9,414 nt of DNA from a bacterium (GTDB taxonomy: Archaea > Thermoplasmatota > Thermoplasmata > Lutacidiplasmatales > UBA184). The position numbers and the translations under genes were made by a program. The notes under the pieces are model-generated. The model was not told where the DNA came from. It saw only the letters and a program-made list of their open reading frames with translations, and ran no database searches. Position 1 is the first letter of the stretch; every line of letters begins with the position of its first letter. This document shows positions 6,046 to 9,414 of this stretch, one piece after another. The stretch lies in assembly GCA_021832495.1 (NCBI GenBank), contig JAKBKR010000060.1, positions 1-9,414 of the forward strand. Direction: 5' to 3'.

Positions 6046-7335
6046 CTACCCAAGAGTGACCTTAACGTCAGGGACGGAATCTGTCGAGCGCCGTCGTCCC
6101 CATTCCCTCACGCCGGGGTTGAGGAGGAGTGACCAGGCGACGAGGGCCGTCCCGACCCCCGCAATGAGGAACGCTGGGCCGACTCCGAAGTGAAGGACGA
6201 GGAACCCGCCTCCCACGATTCCGGCGGGAATCATGGCGAAGACTAGGGACTGGTCCGTGGCCAGATAGCGACCCAAGAGCCGGTCAGGGACGACTCGCTG
6301 CACGGTGGAAAGGAAGGTCACATTCACAACCGAGTTGAACACGCCAAGAGCGAGCATGCTCGCAAGAGCGAAGGGCAGATAAGGAAGCAAGGCGAGGGAG
6401 ATCAGTGGCAACCCCGTCATACCCCAGGTCAGGGGAATCCACAAACCGGGATCAGTGTCAAGGCGCAAATGGTGGACGAGGATGCCGCCAATCCCGGCCC
6501 CAATTGCCAACACCCCCAGCAAGATCCCGAAGATGGCCGCTCCCATCCCGAGGACCCTCGTGGTGTAGATGACCATGTATAGGTTGTAGAATGAGAAGAA
6601 GTTCGCAATCATGCTGACCACCGTCATCAACAAGAGAGGCGGTTGAGACCGGATGTATCGCAACCCTTCCCCCGTGTCTCTCCAAATCGAACTCGGTTTC
6701 TCCCCCGGTTCCTTCTGTGCCAGTGCTCTGGATGCGGGGATGGCCAACAGGGTGATGCAAATGGCCGAGACCGCATACGTCACCGAGTTGTACGCCAGCC
6801 CGGCGCCGACCCCTACAAGGGTGATGAGTAGCCCACCAAGGGGGTTCCCGATGAACTGGGCGATGGTCGTACCGACGGTGAGCAGGCCATTGGCCTGCGT
6901 GAGATCGTCCTTGACAACAAGACGTGGGAGAAGTGCGTTCGAGGCTGGACCGAAGAACGTTCCGATCGCCGAGGTCAGGAAGACCGTTCCCAGGAGGAAG
7001 TACAGATTGAAGCCATAGCAGAGGACGTAGAGCGCGAGGGCTCCAAGCGCGAGAGCGCGAATGACGTCAGACAAGATCATCACGCGTCGACGGTCGTACC
7101 GATCCACCAGAGCCCCGGCCACGATGCCCAGGCTCAGGGTAGGAATGAACTCGACAATGCCCAAAAGCGTCAGTAGGAGAGTCTGTCCGGTGGTGGTGTA
7201 GATGTACCAATCGAAGGCGATGGTCACCACGAAGAACCCAGTGTACGACGTCAGGCTCCCCGTCCACAGGAGAGCAAAATTCCTGTTCCGGAACAAACTC
7301 GCTATGGAAACTGCCCGCTTCTTGTTCTTCGGCAT
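6046..7335 (-). CDS. MFS transporter, probable drug/siderophore-type exporter (MFS_3-like)
   Basis: This 429-residue protein has about 12 hydrophobic segments, the standard length and topology for the major facilitator superfamily. It opens with SLFRNRNFALLWTGSLTSYTG, the usual start of the EntS/macrolide-exporter (MFS_3) group. GALVDRYDRRRVMILSD (74-90) is the motif A loop between helices 2 and 3. FFGPASNALLPRLV and the central loop with PGEKPSSIWRDTGEGLRYI are also typical. These proteins export small molecules from the cytoplasm by proton antiport; the substrate cannot be told from sequence. The ATG at 7335 has only a close GGAG upstream. The C-terminus is short and charged (REWGRRRSTDSVPD). 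It is followed at 279 nt by the S9 peptidase on the same strand. It appears intact. Confidence 0.93.
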   Translation of the reverse strand: MPKNKKRAVSIASLFRNRNFALLWTGSLTSYTGFFVVTIAFDWYIYTTTGQTLLLTLLGIVEFIPTLSLGIVAGALVDRYDRRRVMILSDVIRALALGALALYVLCYGFNLYFLLGTVFLTSAIGTFFGPASNALLPRLVVKDDLTQANGLLTVGTTIAQFIGNPLGGLLITLVGVGAGLAYNSVTYAVSAICITLLAIPASRALAQKEPGEKPSSIWRDTGEGLRYIRSQPPLLLMTVVSMIANFFSFYNLYMVIYTTRVLGMGAAIFGILLGVLAIGAGIGGILVHHLRLDTDPGLWIPLTWGMTGLPLISLALLPYLPFALASMLALGVFNSVVNVTFLSTVQRVVPDRLLGRYLATDQSLVFAMIPAGIVGGGFLVLHFGVGPAFLIAGVGTALVAWSLLLNPGVREWGRRRSTDSVPDVKVTLG

Positions 7336-7453
7336 AAGCTCCGAGGTGACATGTGGAAAGCTTGCAAAACATCACCTTTGTGGACAGGTTCGGAAAGGAT
7401 CCTTATCCTCCAGGTGGGCCCCCGTAGGTAGCCCTGTCGTGCTGCCAGCCTTT

Positions 7454-7478
7454 TGATCGGTCAGGGTTTATGATCGGT
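7454..7478. repeat. Short direct repeat TGATCGGT upstream of the replication-protein fragment
   Basis: TGATCGGT occurs at 7454-7461 and 7471-7478, 17 nt start to start, flanking TTTATGA, an AT-rich stretch in GC-rich surroundings. It is about 70-95 nt before the start at 7549 and about 120 nt before the divergent MFS start. It could be an operator or promoter for either gene, but eight bases is short and chance is possible. The remainder of the 7336-7548 gap shows an eight-G run just after it and nothing else I can name. Confidence 0.22.
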
Positions 7479-7548
7479 GGGGGGGGCGGGTCAGCGAACC
7501 TGACAAAAATCCGCACTCAATCGCGCACGGAGTCGGTCCGCAAAGACC

Positions 7549-7704
7549 GTGACCCCCTTGGGTCTCGCCCGCTCCATGTCCCTCCCCATCCCCGTCCGTG
7601 ACGCCGCCCTCAAGTGGGTCCGTGGCGGCGTGGAGGTCGTCCCCGTCCGGCCCAGACTCGTACCCGACAAGAAGGGCAAGCTTTCTCCCATCCCCTGGAT
7701 CCGC
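7549..7704 (+). pseudogene. N-terminal fragment of a primase-polymerase-like replication protein
   Basis: From GTG 7549 (or ATG 7576, residue 10) the frame encodes SLPIPVRDAALKWVRGGVEV, then VPVRPRLVPDKKGKLSPIPW. The pattern of an A-x-x-W/L helix, R-G-x-x-V-x-P-V-R-P, then KK...PxxW is the typical opening of the bifunctional primase/polymerase (PrimPol) domain in plasmid and virus replication proteins. After about residue 51 the frame turns into serine-, proline- and arginine-rich sequence with no family character. The catalytic DxD and histidine motifs are missing in all three forward frames downstream. I therefore read it as a truncated remnant. The frame stays open to 8211, so the true end is unclear. 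Resemblance over 40 residues is limited evidence; it could be a coincidental small ORF. Confidence 0.35.
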
Positions 7705-7902
7705 TCGCCTTCCTCTCCCAGCGGCGACCCGGTTGCCGCCCCTCCTCCCCGCTGCTCCTGTGACGGTCGCGCAGCGGCCCTATCTCAGCGCTCCGCGCCC
7801 CCCGTTGGGGGACACTCGGGGCACGCCCCTCGCTTGCTCCGCTTGAGGGGTCGCCGCGCTCCCTTCGCACACGACCACCCCTCCTGCACGTGCTTGCAGA
7901 AG

Positions 7903-7955
7903 GAGTGGGGGCCGACCCCGCTCCTTGACGGGGAGCGACAGTGCGGCCCCCACTC
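7903..7955. repeat. 12-bp perfect inverted repeat with nested inner stem
   Basis: GAGTGGGGGCCG (7903-7914) is exactly complementary to CGGCCCCCACTC (7944-7955). The 29-nt interior contains a second stem, GCTCC/GGAGC, around TTGACGG. The structure would form a stable stem-loop in RNA or a cruciform in DNA. Two further hairpins (7958-7982 and 7984-8000) follow within 30 nt. Confidence 0.75.
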
Positions 7956-7983
7956 AAGAGCGCTTCACTGCGTCCCGCGCTCG

Positions 7984-8000
7984 GTCCGGCTTTGCCGGAC
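7984..8000. repeat. Compact 7-bp hairpin with 3-nt loop
   Basis: GTCCGGC (7984-7990) and GCCGGAC (7994-8000) pair perfectly around TTT (AAA on the minus strand). It directly follows a 6-bp hairpin at 7958-7982 and the nested 12-bp stem, giving three adjacent hairpins in about 100 nt. Confidence 0.65.
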
Positions 8001-8174
8001 TCGTGGTCTCCCTCAGCACCCTTCCTCCCTTCCTTCAGGACCACCGTGCCCTCCCTCGTCCCGATCCGCATCCCCCGCCCTCTCGCTCCGCTCGACCGGC
8101 CCCCTCGGGGGGTCTGGGCCACTTTCCGGAAGGGTGCCCCCCACTCGGTGGTACGGGTCGTCCGGCTCGTGGTC

Positions 8175-8487
8175 GCGCTCTCTCTCTTTCCCTGTCCGTT
8201 TTCCGACATAGGGGCTTTCCGCCTCACCCCCTTCATCAAACCTCTCCCTCGACCGCCCGGGCACCGCTCCCGGACAGTCTCGTAAGGGGACGGGTCCCGC
8301 TTCGCGTTCAGGAAGACCGCCCCCATATCGGCCTGTCGGGAGCGAGGCGGCCTCGGGACGCCGGAGGCATGATGGGGGGTCGCGGTTCGGGGGCCCCCCA
8401 CCGCTTCGCCGGTGCCCCCGGTCCCACCGCTTTCGGCTCGGGTCCGATCGCTATGTCGGAAAACGTAGTAAGCCAAGGAGAGAGCGC
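8175..8487. repeat. Diverged 37-bp inverted-repeat pair with perfect 15-bp core
   Basis: CGTTTTCCGACATAG (8197-8211) is the exact reverse complement of CTATGTCGGAAAACG (8451-8465). Twelve nucleotides outside each core, a second exact match occurs at identical spacing: GCGCTCTCTC (8175-8184) against GAGAGAGCGC (8478-8487). The 12 nt between the matches are diverged. The pair encloses a 313-nt unit. It could be the ends of a small non-autonomous element, paired binding sites near an origin, or an inverted duplication. I see no target-site duplication beside it. Each copy reads ATGTCGGAAAAC outward, so both could also begin a short ORF starting MSEN. Confidence 0.7.
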
Positions 8488-8592
8488 CTGTATCGCCGAA
8501 CGACCCAGTGTCCTCGTGGGGTGCCGCGGGACATCCTTCGAAGGCCGAGACCGTGTCGTGACCTCCCCGCCCTCGGCAACCGGGGTGAGCGC

Positions 8593-9102
8593 ATGAGCAG
8601 CTACGCCCGCCGTGCCGGGACGTGCGCCCTGTGCCAGACCCCGTTCCATGTGGGGGAGGAGATCGCCTTCGTGAACCGGGAGGGGAAGAACCGCCCCGTC
8701 TGCGTCAACAGCCAGACGTGCGAGCAGCTGCGGGGTAAGCGCGTGACGGAGACTCCGACCCCGAAGAACGAGACGAAGCCCGCGCCGTCCCCGGTGCCGG
8801 CCCCCGTTCCACCCGCACCGGCAAGCCCACCCGCGCCCGCCAGGGAGCCCGCGCCCAGCGTGGCCGTCTCCGTGGTCAGGACGGGGGAGGAACACGCCTG
8901 GAGCCTTCTCCAGGTGACGTACAATCTGGGGAGCTTCGAGAGCGTGAAGGCCGGGGTGGCCGACTACGCGAAGGACGGGGAGGACGCGCAAGCCCTCGCG
9001 CAGAGGGTGGCGGCGCTCGTCTACAACGAACTGGAGGCCCAGGTACAGGCGCTACGGAACCTGCACACGCGGGTCGAGGCCCAGGGGGAGGTGAGCGCAT
9101 GA
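8593..9102 (+). CDS. Zinc-finger-like protein with proline-rich linker, mobile-element type, unknown function
   Basis: The chosen start at ATG 8593 gives 169 residues. GGGGTGA lies just before it, and the 15-nt context GGTGAGCGCATGAGC (8584-8598) recurs exactly at the next gene's start (9090-9104). Residues 11-43 hold CALCQTPF...CVNSQTC: C11-x2-C14, then C37 and C43, a probable zinc-binding treble-clef-like finger. Residues about 53-90 are a proline/alanine-rich linker. Residues about 97-163 are helical, with GEEHAWSLLQVTYNLGSFES and a coiled LEAQVQALRNLH end. Such small finger-plus-helix proteins are common in plasmids and phages, where they bind nucleic acid or partners; the exact role is unknown. 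It is coupled (ATGA) to a DUF932-like gene. The finger resembles that fused to the recombinase at 1650. Base use is very GC-rich. Confidence 0.75.
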   Translation: MSSYARRAGTCALCQTPFHVGEEIAFVNREGKNRPVCVNSQTCEQLRGKRVTETPTPKNETKPAPSPVPAPVPPAPASPPAPAREPAPSVAVSVVRTGEEHAWSLLQVTYNLGSFESVKAGVADYAKDGEDAQALAQRVAALVYNELEAQVQALRNLHTRVEAQGEVSA

Positions 9103-9414
9103 GCGCCTCCCTCGTGCTCCGCACCCCGGAGGAGGTGCCGCTCTACGAACTGGTCCCGGTCTTCGGGCCCAACGGCCAGGAGCTGGGGGCCTACCGGGGC
9201 GTCCGCGACACCGTGTCCGGTGGCGTGGTCTCTGTCGTGTCGGATCGCTACGGTCTGGTCCAGCACCGCGCGATAGCGGAGGCGGTGCACCAAGTGGGGG
9301 CGGCCCTGGGCCGTCCCGACCCCGAGGCCTTCGGGGCCCGGGCCGCGGCCTTCACCCCCGAGAGCATCACGCTCTACCAGGGCGGGCGGAGGATGGAGGT
9401 CAAGCTGGTTGTCG
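9099..9414 (+). CDS. DUF932-like phage/plasmid protein, N-terminal part (3' partial)
   Basis: The ATG at 9099 overlaps the previous stop (ATGA) and is preceded by a strong GGAGGTGA. It opens a frame that stays open to the window end, giving 105 residues. YRGVRDTVSGGVVSVVSDRY and the following GLVQHRAIAEAVHQVGAAL (about residues 32-70) match the opening of DUF932/phage-plasmid-like proteins, in which a V-V-x-D-R-Y-x-x-V-Q segment is conserved. These proteins are found in phages, plasmids and integrated elements and have no settled function. The pairing with a small zinc-finger gene and a nearby replication-protein remnant supports a mobile-element origin. The C-terminal half, which would confirm the family, is outside the window. 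Confidence 0.55.
   Translation, partial: MSASLVLRTPEEVPLYELVPVFGPNGQELGAYRGVRDTVSGGVVSVVSDRYGLVQHRAIAEAVHQVGAALGRPDPEAFGARAAAFTPESITLYQGGRRMEVKLVV

Larger units (their letters stand above)
7705..8592. other. Hairpin-rich GC tract without convincing coding, possible structured RNA or replication/mobility region
   Basis: About 890 nt, C-rich on the plus strand and so G/A-rich on the minus strand, with long open frames in several phases that give only low-complexity R/G/P/S-rich translations. Perfect or near-perfect hairpins follow one another closely: 7721-7739 (7 bp with one wobble), 7765-7779 (6 bp with one wobble), 7799-7811, 7826-7850 (6 bp), 7903-7955 (12 bp), 7958-7982 (6 bp), 7984-8000 (7 bp, 3-nt loop), 8003-8044 (6 bp), 8094-8114 and 8343-8355. 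CCTTCGAAGG at 8535-8544 is a perfect palindrome. Short stems are expected by chance at this GC level, but the 12-, 7- and 15-bp pairings are not. If transcribed as RNA, the minus strand has the more RNA-like composition. Confidence 0.4.

Noticed and set aside
8013..8264. Minus-strand 83-codon frame rich in D, E and R
   Set aside because: It is hydrophilic and not absurd as a protein, with moderately high third-position GC, but there is no recognisable motif or ribosome binding site and it lies in the hairpin tract. Left out for lack of support.
7610..8476. Minus-strand 288-codon open frame
   Set aside because: The product is almost wholly G/R/S/P/T with no hydrophobic core. It spans the hairpin tract and overlaps the PrimPol-like start. 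Long open frames are expected at this GC level.
7690..8590. CRISPR array or tandem iterons
   Set aside because: There are no regularly spaced direct repeats; the repeats here are inverted and of varied sequence.
7925..8596. Plus-strand 223-codon frame ending in ATGA at the zinc-finger gene start
   Set aside because: The sequence is low-complexity P/S/R/G over most of its length. Only the last 47 codons from ATG 8453 might be real, and they are noted as a finding.

Overview
The window is GC-rich prokaryotic DNA that looks like an accessory or integrated region. It has a restriction-modification and defence-type cluster at the left, an ordinary transporter and peptidase pair in the middle, and a very GC-rich plasmid- or virus-like segment at the right. 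Nothing fixes the host. A GC-rich archaeon is a weak first guess: several starts lack a clear Shine-Dalgarno, and one TATA-like box sits about 26 nt before a start codon. A GC-rich bacterium fits almost as well. No rRNA, tRNA or CRISPR array was seen.

Left part (1-3710, all on +). The 3' portion of a type I-like N6-adenine DNA methyltransferase is followed by a small HNH endonuclease in visibly AT-richer DNA. Then comes a tightly packed run of four genes: a small two-helix membrane protein, a serine recombinase with an N-terminal zinc-finger-like extension, an AbiV/HEPN-like protein, and a membrane-anchored protein of unknown function. Three junctions are GTGA overlap, 4-nt gap and ATGA overlap, so the four are probably one transcript. 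The HEPN-like protein plus its coupled membrane partner is the best candidate here for an undescribed anti-phage module.

Middle (3877-7335, both on -). An S9-family serine peptidase with a complete catalytic triad lies downstream of an MFS exporter, separated by about 280 nt. They converge on the left cluster. A 15-bp exact direct repeat lies at this boundary (3691-3705 and 3744-3758).

Right part (about 7450-9414). The start of what looks like a primase-polymerase-type replication protein (7549 to about 7704) breaks off into some 890 nt of hairpin-rich DNA without convincing coding. That tract contains a 12-bp/12-bp stem and a 37-bp inverted-repeat pair with a perfect 15-bp core. It is followed by two translationally coupled genes: a CxxC zinc-finger-like protein with a proline-rich linker, and the start of a DUF932-like phage/plasmid protein that runs off the window. 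The zinc-finger motif resembles the one fused to the recombinase, which hints that both ends belong to related mobile elements.
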